From NCBI GenBank assembly GCA_032907565.1, contig JAJJPK010000183.1, forward strand, positions 1-40,173: a stretch of 40,173 nucleotides of DNA, read 5' to 3'. The notes below the pieces were generated by a model, which saw nothing but the letters and a program-made list of their open reading frames with translations, made no database searches and was not told the DNA's origin. Of this stretch, positions 32,316 through 40,173 are shown in pieces. The translations under genes were made by a program, and so were the position numbers. This DNA is from ZC4RG29 sp032907565 (GTDB lineage Bacteria; Bacteroidota; Bacteroidia; Cytophagales; Cyclobacteriaceae). Positions within the stretch are counted from its first letter, which is position 1. Every line of letters starts with the position of its first letter.

Positions 32316-33044
32316 ATGCCAGTGAACGTGTACCACGATTACGAGACCCTTTCGCGTCATGCGGCGGACGAAATCCTCCAACAGGTGCAGCGCAAGCCAG
32401 ATTCCATCCTTTGCCTGGCCGCCGGTGATACGCCCAGACTTACTTACGAAACGCTTACAACCCGGGTCGCGCAAGAAGGGGTCGACTTTTCCCGGTGCAC
32501 ATTTGTCGGCCTCGACGAATGGATAGCCGTCCCGCCCGACAACGAAGGAAGCTGCGCCTGGTTCCTTCACACATACCTGTTTAAACCCTTGTCCCTGGCA
32601 GCATTCCAAATCCATTTGTTTGACGCACTTTCTCCCGACCTACAAGCGGAGTGCGACAAGATGAACGAGACAATCCGAAAGAATGGCGGTATCGACCTGA
32701 TGCTGGTGGGAATTGGCATGAACGGACACATTGGCTTTAATGAGCCGGGCACGCCTGCGGACAGCTACGCACACGTGGTCGACCTCGACGCAACAACCCG
32801 TTCGGTCGGGCAAAAGTATTTCAAACAACAAACCTCGCTTACACAGGGAATTACACTGGGGCTGAAACATTTGCTGGAGGCGCGAAAAGTCATTCTTATC
32901 GCCAGCGGCGATCGCAAGGCGGGCATCGTACAGCAAACCCTCGAAGGCCCTGTTACCCCTGACGTCCCCGCGACCATTCTGCGTAGCCATGCGAACTGCA
33001 TCGTGATGCTCGACACGGCCGCGGCGTCCGAAATAAAGCGTTGA
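32316..33044 (+). CDS. nagB: Glucosamine-6-phosphate deaminase/isomerase family protein
   Basis: A 242-residue cytoplasmic enzyme of the glucosamine-6-phosphate deaminase/6-phosphogluconolactonase family, expected to convert glucosamine-6-phosphate to fructose-6-phosphate and ammonia. Visible elements are the phosphate loop CLAAGDTP (33-40), the catalytic LDEW with D67, and the family signature GIGMNGHIGFNEPG (132-145) with H138 and E143. The Asn before GH is the common variant of an Asp in the Escherichia coli enzyme. The start MPVNVYHDYE is chosen over ATGs at 32253 and 32295 because family members begin with a short strand. The symbol rests on family membership; a related sugar-phosphate isomerase role is possible. 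The next gene starts 43 nt downstream. Confidence 0.82.
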   Translation: MPVNVYHDYETLSRHAADEILQQVQRKPDSILCLAAGDTPRLTYETLTTRVAQEGVDFSRCTFVGLDEWIAVPPDNEGSCAWFLHTYLFKPLSLAAFQIHLFDALSPDLQAECDKMNETIRKNGGIDLMLVGIGMNGHIGFNEPGTPADSYAHVVDLDATTRSVGQKYFKQQTSLTQGITLGLKHLLEARKVILIASGDRKAGIVQQTLEGPVTPDVPATILRSHANCIVMLDTAAASEIKR

Positions 33045-33087
33045 CGTTGCGTCAAATATTCTATCTTTAATACGCTAACCTGAACTT

Positions 33088-34710
33088 ATGTACCCCCTTA
33101 CCACCCCATCCCGGCGGCCGGCCAGGCGGATGTCCATCGCATTGGCGTTAGTGATGATGCTCATTCTTGCCGCCTGCGGCAGCAAACCTTCGGAGTTTCG
33201 TTTTGCCAGTTACGTCGACACGACGGCATCCGTCTACGGCCCATATGCAGCGATAAGACTTCCGCTGAACAAGGGTGTCACACCCAGCAATCCCATTCAA
33301 CTGGCCCTGGGGCCCGGCGGCGTGTTGTATGCGTGCAATCAGACCGGCGAAGTCTACAGCCTCCGCGATGCAGACGGCGACGGGCTTGAAGACACGGGCG
33401 TGTTGTATTGCAATGTCACGGAGTTCGGATTGCGATCGCCTGGCGGATTCACGCATAAAGGCGACACGATCTATGTCGGCACAGCGCAACAAATCCGCGC
33501 GTTCCGCGATCTGGACAACGACGGCAAGGCTGACACCAGTTGGGTGTTCTTCGACGACATTCCGCACAGCGACCACCCGTATGAATGGACCTCCGCGTTG
33601 ACCTTCGGACCAGATGGCTGGCTTTATGCTGCCATGAGTACTGACTCGTGGAATGCAGGTCCATCTCCGGACCCGCGCGGCTATCGTGGTTCCATCATCC
33701 GCATTTCACCGGACGGCAAGCAGGCTGAGATTGTCGTAACAGGTATACGATCTGTGTTTAGCATGGCTTTCAACTCTTTTGGCGACCTGCTTTTCATCGA
33801 CAATGAAGGTGGTGGTAATGCCGACGAAGAACTTAATCGGGTCGTGAAGAACGGATTTTACGGACACAACCCGGCAAAATACAAGTTCGATTCCGTGATC
33901 GGACCCGACTTCACTCTCGAAACTGAAATCGCTCCCTCGGGAATTCTTTTCAATAGTCCGGACAACGACTTCGGCGGTACTGCGGGTAACTTATTTGTTT
34001 CATTCTATGGCGCCGGCGAGCGTTGGTCACGTGGCGGTATCGGGCGCGTCGTTATACAACGCAATGCCAATGACACATACTCCTATGAAGAATTTCCGGT
34101 TGCCGACATCCCTAAGTTGTCCGCCCTCGCATTTGGGAATGATGGCTCGCTTTACGTCGCCCAGCACGGAAAGTCCGACTATTGGTACAATGCTGTCTAT
34201 GACGACCAGGGTGCATTCTACAAACTCGTCTATGATCCTAACCGTCCGCCATCTCCTGCGAAAGCACGTCAGGTGGTTACTGCTGCACTTACCGAAAGCT
34301 CAATTGAAGCGGGCAAACAACTTTATGCAGAGTATGCTTGCCTGGCCTGTCACGCGGTGGACGGCGGGACCGAACTGCTTGGACCAAGCCTCGTCGGCAT
34401 CGGAACGCAAATGTCGAGAGAAGAAATTTTGGACGACATACGCAATCCTTCACTGCGAATAAAGCCCAGCATGGGTGGTATGCGAATCACCAAGACCGAC
34501 AACCGGGTCCTCATCGGCCGCGTGGTCAGCTCGGATGAGAATGAAATCTCTCTGATGCTCATAGGCAATCAGGTCGTCAAAATTCCGCGCTCTGAGATCC
34601 GCACGGCGGAGAATGAAAAGAAATCGCTCATGTATGAGGGCCTGCTTGATGGACTTTCTGAACAACAAATAGAATCTCTGTTGGACTACATCGTAAGTCT
34701 CGGACAATAA
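33088..34710 (+). CDS. Lipoprotein with beta-propeller (PQQ/sugar dehydrogenase-like) and cytochrome c domain
   Basis: A 540-residue exported protein. A lipoprotein signal ends in MMLILAAC with the lipid-modified Cys30; an alternative ATG at 33130 would also keep the lipobox. Residues about 60-390 form a beta-propeller of the sugar dehydrogenase/NHL-like type (repeats such as LALGPGGVLYACNQTGEVYS, LTFGPDGWLYAAMS, LAFGNDGSLYVAQHG). The C-terminal region has the heme c motif C418-LA-C421-H422 in a cytochrome c or heme-binding domain (TIGR02603-like layout, with GPSLVGIG and MRITKTDNRVLIGRV). It would oxidise a sugar or similar substrate at the cell envelope and pass electrons on through heme. 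The reaction is inferred from family architecture. Confidence 0.88.
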   Translation: MYPLTTPSRRPARRMSIALALVMMLILAACGSKPSEFRFASYVDTTASVYGPYAAIRLPLNKGVTPSNPIQLALGPGGVLYACNQTGEVYSLRDADGDGLEDTGVLYCNVTEFGLRSPGGFTHKGDTIYVGTAQQIRAFRDLDNDGKADTSWVFFDDIPHSDHPYEWTSALTFGPDGWLYAAMSTDSWNAGPSPDPRGYRGSIIRISPDGKQAEIVVTGIRSVFSMAFNSFGDLLFIDNEGGGNADEELNRVVKNGFYGHNPAKYKFDSVIGPDFTLETEIAPSGILFNSPDNDFGGTAGNLFVSFYGAGERWSRGGIGRVVIQRNANDTYSYEEFPVADIPKLSALAFGNDGSLYVAQHGKSDYWYNAVYDDQGAFYKLVYDPNRPPSPAKARQVVTAALTESSIEAGKQLYAEYACLACHAVDGGTELLGPSLVGIGTQMSREEILDDIRNPSLRIKPSMGGMRITKTDNRVLIGRVVSSDENEISLMLIGNQVVKIPRSEIRTAENEKKSLMYEGLLDGLSEQQIESLLDYIVSLGQ

Positions 34711-34714
34711 GAAA

Positions 34715-34763
34715 CAGATGCAGGGGCAGACGCAGACGCAGTGGCCGACTTCGGCTGCATCTG
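34715..34763. terminator. Hexamer-repeat inverted structure between convergent genes
   Basis: CAGATGCAG (34715-34723) and CTGCATCTG (34755-34763) are perfectly complementary over 9 bp, with a small inner GCCGA/TCGGC hairpin (34744-34755 area). Both arms sit in 6-bp tandem repeats (CAGATG, CAGGGG, CAGACG, CAGACG on the left; CTGCAT, CTGCAT on the right). It occupies the 60-nt gap between the propeller lipoprotein and the LacI-type gene, so a shared bidirectional terminator is plausible. No clear T-run is present on either side. Confidence 0.45.
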
Positions 34764-34770
34764 CATCTAT

Positions 34771-35835
34771 CTAGTGCTGCATCGAATTAAGATACGAGCT
34801 CAGGTTCTGCCGCGTAATGATCTCCAGCGGGAACAAATAGGGAACACGTGGTTCTTTCTTGAATACGAGGTAATTGGCCAGCTGCCCTACACCTGTAAAT
34901 GCCTGGCTCCGCGAGTTTTGATTGATTAGAAAGTCGATGATACCCTTCTGCAGGTAGTGCAGGTTTTCCTGCAGCAGGTCGTACGCCACAAGGCGGACTC
35001 CATTCTTACCGTGCTTATCCAGTACGTGCGAGACCACGGAAGCGCCCTTTGAGGTCGTTACCAGCAATCCTTTCAGATTCCTTTCCTTAAGCAATTTCAC
35101 GAGGTCTTTCTCCAGCGTTTGCCGGTGGGTCATGTTAAGGTCCAGGCTTGTAACCTTGTTCTTTGACCCGTTGAGTTGGAGGAAATAGTCCTTGAATCCC
35201 CGTTCCTTTTCCTTGAGGTGCGTGGAATTGCTGATGTCATCGTAGATATGGAGGATGGCGTAGGTTCCGGGTTCCTTCTGGTCGATCTGAAGGAGTTCGG
35301 CGCCTACCTGTCCGCTCTGATAAAGATCCTGCCCAACGTAACCCAGTCCTTCTGTTTCGGTGATATTGTTGTTGAACAACACGAATGGTATCTTCTTTTT
35401 CTGGCACGCGGCGAAGAAGTCGCGCGCTTCCTGGTGAAAGATGGGCGCCGTCAGCACCCCGTCGGGTTTGGTTTTGAGCAGGGCCTGAGCCGCCTTCTTA
35501 AAAGAGCCCTTGTTGTACAGATTGAAATGCGAAATGTGAATGTGCACCCGATGGTGGGCCCATTCCTCTTCCGCCAGGCGCACGCCTTCCTCAGCCATCT
35601 TCCAATACTCATCCTGGGAAGGATTGGGGATGAGAACGACGATCCTGAATGTTTTTCCGGAACTCAGTGACCGCGCAATGAGGTTGGGTTCGTAACCCGT
35701 TTTCTCAAGGATAGCCATGATTTTCCGGAACGACTCTTCCGAAACCTCACCCCGCTTATGGATCACCCGGTCGACCGTTCCCACTGAAACGTTGGCCATC
35801 CTGGCTATGTCCTTGATTCTGACCTTTCTTTTCAT
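34771..35835 (-). CDS. LacI-family transcriptional regulator
   Basis: A 354-residue repressor-type regulator. The N-terminal helix-turn-helix and hinge read VRIKDIARMANVSVGTVDRV and then EPNLIARSLSS, matching the LacI DNA-binding domain (about 5-60). Residues about 65-340 form a periplasmic-binding-protein-like sensor domain (RIVVLIPNPSQDEYW..., and VRLVAYDLLQENLHYLQKG near the C-terminus) of the type that binds sugars; the effector is unknown. The ATG at 35835 is preceded by AT-rich sequence. Its closest candidate targets are the sugar-related genes nearby and the SusC-type gene, whose upstream dyad has LacI-like half-sites, but this is inference. Confidence 0.93.
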   Translation of the reverse strand: MKRKVRIKDIARMANVSVGTVDRVIHKRGEVSEESFRKIMAILEKTGYEPNLIARSLSSGKTFRIVVLIPNPSQDEYWKMAEEGVRLAEEEWAHHRVHIHISHFNLYNKGSFKKAAQALLKTKPDGVLTAPIFHQEARDFFAACQKKKIPFVLFNNNITETEGLGYVGQDLYQSGQVGAELLQIDQKEPGTYAILHIYDDISNSTHLKEKERGFKDYFLQLNGSKNKVTSLDLNMTHRQTLEKDLVKLLKERNLKGLLVTTSKGASVVSHVLDKHGKNGVRLVAYDLLQENLHYLQKGIIDFLINQNSRSQAFTGVGQLANYLVFKKEPRVPYLFPLEIITRQNLSSYLNSMQH

Positions 35836-35986
35836 TCCATTCTATTGTGGCTTCTTAAAAAGCGGAAGGTCCTTGTAGCGTTGGGATATTCTGGTTTACA
35901 ATTTAGAAGGGTTCCGCATTGCCCGCAAACTTTCCGCTGGGTCGTTAGCATCAAAGAATCCTGCGACGCCAGTGTAGTAGCGACAC

Positions 35987-36586
35987 TTAATGATTGTGGT
36001 CATGTCCGTCTGAGTGGTGGCCTTGCTGAATCACACAACCGATAGCCTTCGTTTCGTTTGTCTTTACCGGCGTTCCGGCAAGCACCGATTCAATCGCCTC
36101 TTTCAGGTAGGCCTCGGTGGCCTTCTGGCGATACTTGCCCAGGTCGTAAAACCAATTGTCGATCGCGCCGGAGTACTGGCGTTGCAGGTCGGGCGCTAAA
36201 AGGAATGCTTCTGGCGTGACTGTCGCGTGCAGGGCGCTGATCGCTGACATGTTGTGGTCAACATACCAGTCGAACGTCAGTCCGTATTCTTCCGCAAATG
36301 AAGTGACCTCCGCCGCGGTAAAGTATCCCGGGAAGATCCCAATGAAGTTCACCTTCGCCCCGAACAATTGGTGCAAGGCTTTGATCGTGGGAATGTACTT
36401 TTGACTGATCGGACAGTCCGGACCCAATATCAAAATTACAGAAGGCCGGTCTTCCGCTAGACGGAGCATAGTCGCGGTACCATCGGGACCCGTAACGGGA
36501 ACGTCACGCAGCTCCGTCATGTGTTGACCATTAGCATACAGCACGGTCAGGATGCTGATCAAAACCAATCCGATACTTCTTTTCAT
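35987..36586 (-). CDS. Exported redoxin-like protein with His-rich C-terminus
   Basis: A 199-residue thioredoxin-fold protein with a signal peptide (MKRSIGLVLISILTVLYANG). The active region ILILGPDCPISQKYIPTIKAL has a single Cys58 in PDCPIS, replacing the CxxC of thioredoxin, as in AhpC/TSA-like exported redoxins. A second conserved-looking part near the end is ETKAIGCVIQ (Cys about 182-184), which in family relatives may form a disulfide or contact a metal or heme. The final residues QQGHHSDGHDHNH are His-rich and could bind a metal; this extension is unusual. The ATG at 36586 is chosen to begin the signal peptide; ATG 36601 is an alternative. It lies 151 nt upstream of the LacI gene on the same strand. 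Confidence 0.85.
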   Translation of the reverse strand: MKRSIGLVLISILTVLYANGQHMTELRDVPVTGPDGTATMLRLAEDRPSVILILGPDCPISQKYIPTIKALHQLFGAKVNFIGIFPGYFTAAEVTSFAEEYGLTFDWYVDHNMSAISALHATVTPEAFLLAPDLQRQYSGAIDNWFYDLGKYRQKATEAYLKEAIESVLAGTPVKTNETKAIGCVIQQGHHSDGHDHNH

Positions 36587-36785
36587 GGCGAATCCCTTCA
36601 TCCCTACGAACAATTATCGGGCAGCCTGAACAAAAAAACAAAAGCACACAATCTCGCAGTGTTTTAGGACTGCAAATCCCCCGTCTTCACCGTGCGTTCG
36701 TGCACGAGTGAATGCCGAAACGACATCAAAAACCGGCTTTTCAAAAAAATTATTGTGGATTTATCACCTCAACTGGGGGATTTTA

Positions 36786-36820
36786 CGTTTACGTACACGG
36801 TTGCGCCGTGTGCGCAAACG
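36786..36820. repeat. Imperfect 15-bp inverted repeat (operator-like or RNA hairpin)
   Basis: CGTTTACGTACACGG (36786-36800) and CCGTGTGCGCAAACG (36806-36820) pair over 15 bp with one G-T wobble and one A-C mismatch, around a 5-nt loop (TTGCG). A competing hairpin (TTGCGC 36801-36806 with GCGCAA 36812-36817) overlaps it. It lies 15 nt upstream of the candidate promoter. The half-sites CGTTTAC and GCAAACG resemble those of LacI/PurR-type operators. Confidence 0.55.
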
Positions 36821-36834
36821 ACGCGCGATTTTGC

Positions 36835-36865
36835 TTGGAGAAGAAAGGCGCATTCGCTAGATTCG
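36835..36865 (+). promoter_or_regulatory. Candidate promoter of the SusC-type gene
   Basis: A TTG at 36835-36837 and TAGATTCG at 36858-36865 are separated by 20 nt, the usual spacing for the Bacteroidota -33/-7 pair; the -7 differs from TAnnTTTG at one base. It predicts a leader of about 60 nt before the ATG at 36931. Confidence 0.38.
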
Positions 36866-36930
36866 TCTTTCATTATCCTCGGACGCTCTCAAAGTATAAC
36901 GAACCCAAATTCAATTAAACCCCACAGTAC

Positions 36931-39900
36931 ATGAGGAACTGTTTACTGAGTTTTGTCTTGCTCTTGACAGCAGGTTTGGCAAGTGCACAGACAGTACGCG
37001 GAAGAGTTACTTCCGCAGAAGACGGAGCGCCTTTGCCCGGCGTCTCCGTGTTAGTGAAAGGCACTGCGGTCGGCACGACGACGGATTCCGAAGGCAGTTA
37101 TGTGATCAACGTGAGTTCCGGTGACGCCGTTCTCGTGTTCTCCTTTATTGGATTTACTTCACAGGAGATCCCCGTCCAAAACCGAACGGTCATCGACGTT
37201 ACCATGACCGAAGACATCACGCAACTCCATGAAGTTGTCGTGACCGGCTTCGGCGAAGCAAAGGAAGTTCAACGCGTCGCGTTTGCTGTCCAGAACGTTG
37301 AAGGGAACGACCTGATCCGCGCAAACAGCGCCAACGTCGTAAACGCGTTGCAGGGTAAAGTCGCCGGCGTGCACATCGACCAGGGCACGGGCGGCCCGAT
37401 GTCCTCATCCCGTATCCGGGTGCGCGGCAACTCCTCCCTCAGCAATAACACCCAGCCGCTGATCGTAATCGACGGCGTCCTGATCCGCCCCTCCGTCTCG
37501 GGTGCCGACTCATGGGGAGCCGCCCAGGACAACGGGAACATTATGAAGAACATCAACCCTGACAACATCGAGTCGATGACCGTCCTCAAGGGTTCCGCCG
37601 CCAGCGCGCTCTATGGTTCCGACGCACTCAATGGTGTGATCCTCATTACCACGAAGACCGGGGTTGCACGCGAAGGACTCGGTGTGTCGTTTAACCATAC
37701 CTCATCTTTCGAAAGGGCATACCGGTTCATCGACGTACAGAACGAGTTCGGTGCCGGCATTTCGCCCGAGTTCGAGACGACCCCGGATGGCACACCCATC
37801 GTCGATCCTAACAACTGGTTCTATTCTTACGGACCGAGGCTCGACGGAAGAATGGTCCGCGACCTCGACGGACGGATGGTTCCCTGGGTTGCCAACGACC
37901 CGCTGAGCTTCTATGAAACCGGAAAATTCATCAACAACAACGTCGTAGTTGAAGGAGGAACGGATCGTTCTACGTTCCGGGCATCCTATTCGAACCTCAC
38001 CAACTCCACGATCATGCCCAGCGGTACTGAGATGACCCGTAACAACTTCAGCATCCGGGCCACCCAGAAGATTGGAACCATCTTCGATCTCGACGCCGTT
38101 GTCGACTACACACACAACCTCATCAAGAACCCCATCCGCCAGGGCGGCAACTTCAACCCTGTCTTCGCCATGGTGTACTACCGTCCGAGAAGCATGGACA
38201 TCGGGTACTGGATGAACAACTATCGCGATGAGACCAACGGCGGCCGGAAAACCGGCGTCAACGATCCCTATTCGATAACCAACTTCCTTTGGGATACCTT
38301 CGAGGACGTTACCGAACAACGCGAAAGCATATTCCGAACCAACCTCGACCTCACCACGCGAATCACGCCCTGGCTGTCGCTGCTCGTCCGTGGAAACGTG
38401 CAGAACGAACTTTACAGGGGCGAGCGCAGAAGGCTGGGTAACCAACCGAAGTTTGCCGGCGGTCAGTATCACGAGACCACGTCCGACAACTGGCAATACA
38501 GGGTGCAATCCTTGCTAACCGCCAACCGGCAACTCAGTGAAAGATTCTTCCTTAGCCTGACACTCGGTGGCGAAACAAACAAGCTCAACGGCGGCCGTTA
38601 CTATCGCGTGTTTACACGAAATGCCGGCGGCGGTGAAGACAACTCCCTGAAAGTGCCCGGCGAATTCTCTATCGCGAACTCAATCAACACACCGGGTATA
38701 GACACCCGCTTGAATCCCTCGCGACTCAAGAATGCCTGGTACGTGTACGGTGACCTGACGTATCTCGACATGCTTACCCTCAACTTCAGCTACCGCACTG
38801 ACTACTCTTCGACGCTCGCGTACGCCGACGGAAGTGGCGACTGGAGTTACAGCTATCCGGCCATAGGCCTTGCCTGGACATTCACCCAAACACTCCAAAG
38901 CAGCCTGCCTGAGTGGCTGAGCTACGGAAAGCTGCGCGCCAACTTCGGGATCACCGGTGGCGATACCGACCCCTGGATCATCAACGAAACGGGATCATAC
39001 GCTACACGTCCTGAATATTTCTTCCCGGGTGGATCCATCAACTATTCCGGATTCCGCGACAGTACCCTGCCCAACAAGGGACTTAAGAACAGGGAAGCGC
39101 GTGAATGGGAAATCGGAGCCGACCTGCGATTCTTTAACAATCGCATTGGACTCGATGTGGCCTACTATCAAAAGCTGTCCCGCAATGAAATCTTCAGCCT
39201 GCCCGTCGCTTCGGAGTCAGGCGTAAGCGCCCGCATCGTCAACGGTGGTGAGATTGAGAACAAAGGCATCGAACTCATTCTGAGCGCGACACCGGTTTCT
39301 ACAGGGACGTTTGAATGGAACACAATGTTCAACTTCACGCGCAATCGGAATACCGTCCTGGAGTTGCCCGAAGGCGTTACATCTCAACAGCTGAGCCTGG
39401 CGTTCGGTGCTGACGTGTATTCTATCGCGAAGCCCGGACTGGAGTATGCAACCATCGCTTCTCCGTACGCCTTTGCAACGTATCAGAAGCGCGATGCCCA
39501 GGGAAATCCCATCGATCACCCCAGCAACGGCCAACGCGTACTTGGCGCTGCGAGCGGTACAGGTGGATATTACACCTACCTGAGGAGCGGAGCCTATGGA
39601 CAGGGAGCGAAAGAACTCGGCACAGCGATGGAGAAATTCCTCCTGAGCAACATCAATTCCCTGTCGTTCAAAAACTTCACGCTGAACATCCAGGTGGATG
39701 CGAAGATTGGTGGCCTCATGGCTTCCGCCACGCATCAGTACGGCAGCTCGAACGGCAGCCTCAAGAACAGCCTGTTCGGACGTGATGCAGAACACGGTGG
39801 CGTACAGTACGTCGACGAAAACGGTGTAACCCAAAACGACGGCATTATTCCTGAAGGCGTTCTGGCTGACGGGATAAAGTCGATCCTCGACCCGGACATT

Positions 39901-40143
39901 GATCTGGGTGGCATGTCGTATGCAGACGCCGTAGCCCAGGGTCACCTCAAGCCGATACCGGCACTGTTCTACTATGAGAACCTCACACAATGGTCCTCTG
40001 GTATTCGCGAGTACTCCATATTCGAAAATTCCTGGGTGTCTCTTCGCGAAGTATCTCTCGGCTATGATGTGCCTTTGTCCTTTGCATCCAAGATCAAGCT
40101 ACAGAACCTGCGCGTCAGCATTATCGGACGCAACCTTGCGTAA
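36931..40143 (+). CDS. SusC/RagA-family TonB-linked outer membrane protein, C-terminus truncated
   Basis: A 1070-residue SusC-type outer-membrane transporter. It has a signal peptide (MRNCLLSFVLLLTAGLASAQ), a carboxypeptidase-regulatory-like domain (VRGRVTSAEDGAPLPGVSV... to about residue 95), the SusC signature start LHEVVVTGFG, a plug domain (about 115-240, with IRVRGNSSLSNNTQPLIVIDG and LKGSAASALYGSDALNGVI) and a long beta-barrel. It would import oligosaccharides or other polymers with a SusD-type partner. The frame stops at TAA 40143 right after VSIIGRNLA. In family members this GRNL segment is normally followed by several dozen more residues ending in an aromatic residue, so the end of the barrel is missing. 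A sequence error, a true nonsense or frameshift mutation, or a different end are all possible. Only 30 nt follow before the edge, so SusD cannot be seen. Confidence 0.88.
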   Translation: MRNCLLSFVLLLTAGLASAQTVRGRVTSAEDGAPLPGVSVLVKGTAVGTTTDSEGSYVINVSSGDAVLVFSFIGFTSQEIPVQNRTVIDVTMTEDITQLHEVVVTGFGEAKEVQRVAFAVQNVEGNDLIRANSANVVNALQGKVAGVHIDQGTGGPMSSSRIRVRGNSSLSNNTQPLIVIDGVLIRPSVSGADSWGAAQDNGNIMKNINPDNIESMTVLKGSAASALYGSDALNGVILITTKTGVAREGLGVSFNHTSSFERAYRFIDVQNEFGAGISPEFETTPDGTPIVDPNNWFYSYGPRLDGRMVRDLDGRMVPWVANDPLSFYETGKFINNNVVVEGGTDRSTFRASYSNLTNSTIMPSGTEMTRNNFSIRATQKIGTIFDLDAVVDYTHNLIKNPIRQGGNFNPVFAMVYYRPRSMDIGYWMNNYRDETNGGRKTGVNDPYSITNFLWDTFEDVTEQRESIFRTNLDLTTRITPWLSLLVRGNVQNELYRGERRRLGNQPKFAGGQYHETTSDNWQYRVQSLLTANRQLSERFFLSLTLGGETNKLNGGRYYRVFTRNAGGGEDNSLKVPGEFSIANSINTPGIDTRLNPSRLKNAWYVYGDLTYLDMLTLNFSYRTDYSSTLAYADGSGDWSYSYPAIGLAWTFTQTLQSSLPEWLSYGKLRANFGITGGDTDPWIINETGSYATRPEYFFPGGSINYSGFRDSTLPNKGLKNREAREWEIGADLRFFNNRIGLDVAYYQKLSRNEIFSLPVASESGVSARIVNGGEIENKGIELILSATPVSTGTFEWNTMFNFTRNRNTVLELPEGVTSQQLSLAFGADVYSIAKPGLEYATIASPYAFATYQKRDAQGNPIDHPSNGQRVLGAASGTGGYYTYLRSGAYGQGAKELGTAMEKFLLSNINSLSFKNFTLNIQVDAKIGGLMASATHQYGSSNGSLKNSLFGRDAEHGGVQYVDENGVTQNDGIIPEGVLADGIKSILDPDIDLGGMSYADAVAQGHLKPIPALFYYENLTQWSSGIREYSIFENSWVSLREVSLGYDVPLSFASKIKLQNLRVSIIGRNLA

Positions 40144-40173
40144 CGGCAACGGGCCACCAAGAACAGCATCAAA

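Larger units (their letters stand above)
36587..36930. other. Divergent intergenic region upstream of the SusC-type gene
   Basis: A 344-nt region between the redoxin start (leftward) and the SusC-type gene (rightward). It contains an imperfect 15-bp inverted repeat (36786-36820) and a candidate promoter (36835-36865), both described separately. The first 150 nt are AT-rich (including A-rich runs near 36630 and 36720-36750) and hold no convincing ORF. Confidence 0.6.

Noticed and set aside
1..40173. CRISPR array, prophage, insertion sequence or tRNA gene
   Set aside because: No regularly spaced direct repeats, transposase or integrase-like proteins, terminal inverted repeats or tRNA-like cloverleaf were recognised by eye.

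Overview
The window looks like a chromosomal piece of a Bacteroidota bacterium, most likely a soil or water Cytophagia-type organism; the exact genus cannot be told from sequence alone. The evidence is a SusC/RagA-type TonB-linked outer-membrane protein, a very long secreted adhesin-like protein ending in a type IX secretion (T9SS) sorting domain, a permease of the Bacteroidota two-FtsX-domain type, and several TAnnTTTG promoter boxes of the Bacteroidota sigma factor. Both ends cut into genes. No rRNA, tRNA, CRISPR array, phage gene or insertion sequence was seen.

Left part (1-12.2 kb): the tail of a serine hydrolase, then a 1373-residue orphan sensor kinase (AAA+ ATPase, helical repeats, GAF, HisKA_3 kinase core). 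Convergent with it is a 2550-residue secreted beta-repeat protein built from three similar modules. Next (12.2-15.2 kb) come an AraC-type regulator, a small unknown ORF, an NmrA-like SDR protein and another small unknown gene.

Regulatory block (15.3-20.4 kb): two sigma-54 activators of the FhlA-like type are transcribed divergently. One has a receiver domain and is followed after 51 nt by a TPR-containing hybrid-free sensor histidine kinase (HisKA_2), so these two probably form a two-component pair. The other has no receiver.

Accessory metabolic and redox block (20.5-26.7 kb): an HSL-family esterase, an exported alpha/beta hydrolase, a peroxiredoxin overlapping a DsbA-like thiol oxidoreductase, two tandem paralogous ~100-residue proteins, a GH16 beta-glucanase lipoprotein, and then a cupin with two AhpD-like carboxymuconolactone decarboxylase family proteins. 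Several of these carry CxxC or peroxidatic cysteines, which suggests a thiol or peroxide detoxification theme (inference). A VOC-family gene facing this block is broken by a one-base frameshift in a run of seven A/T.

Right part (27-40.2 kb): an FtsX/MacB-like permease, a Gfo/Idh/MocA oxidoreductase with a Tat-like leader, a flavin amine oxidase, a glucosamine-6-phosphate deaminase family protein, a lipoprotein with a beta-propeller and cytochrome c domain, a LacI-type regulator, an exported redoxin with a His-rich tail, and a SusC-type transporter. The SusC reading frame stops early, just before the window end. A LacI regulator, sugar-phosphate deaminase, sugar-type oxidoreductase and SusC near each other fit carbohydrate use, but no complete polysaccharide-utilisation locus is visible.
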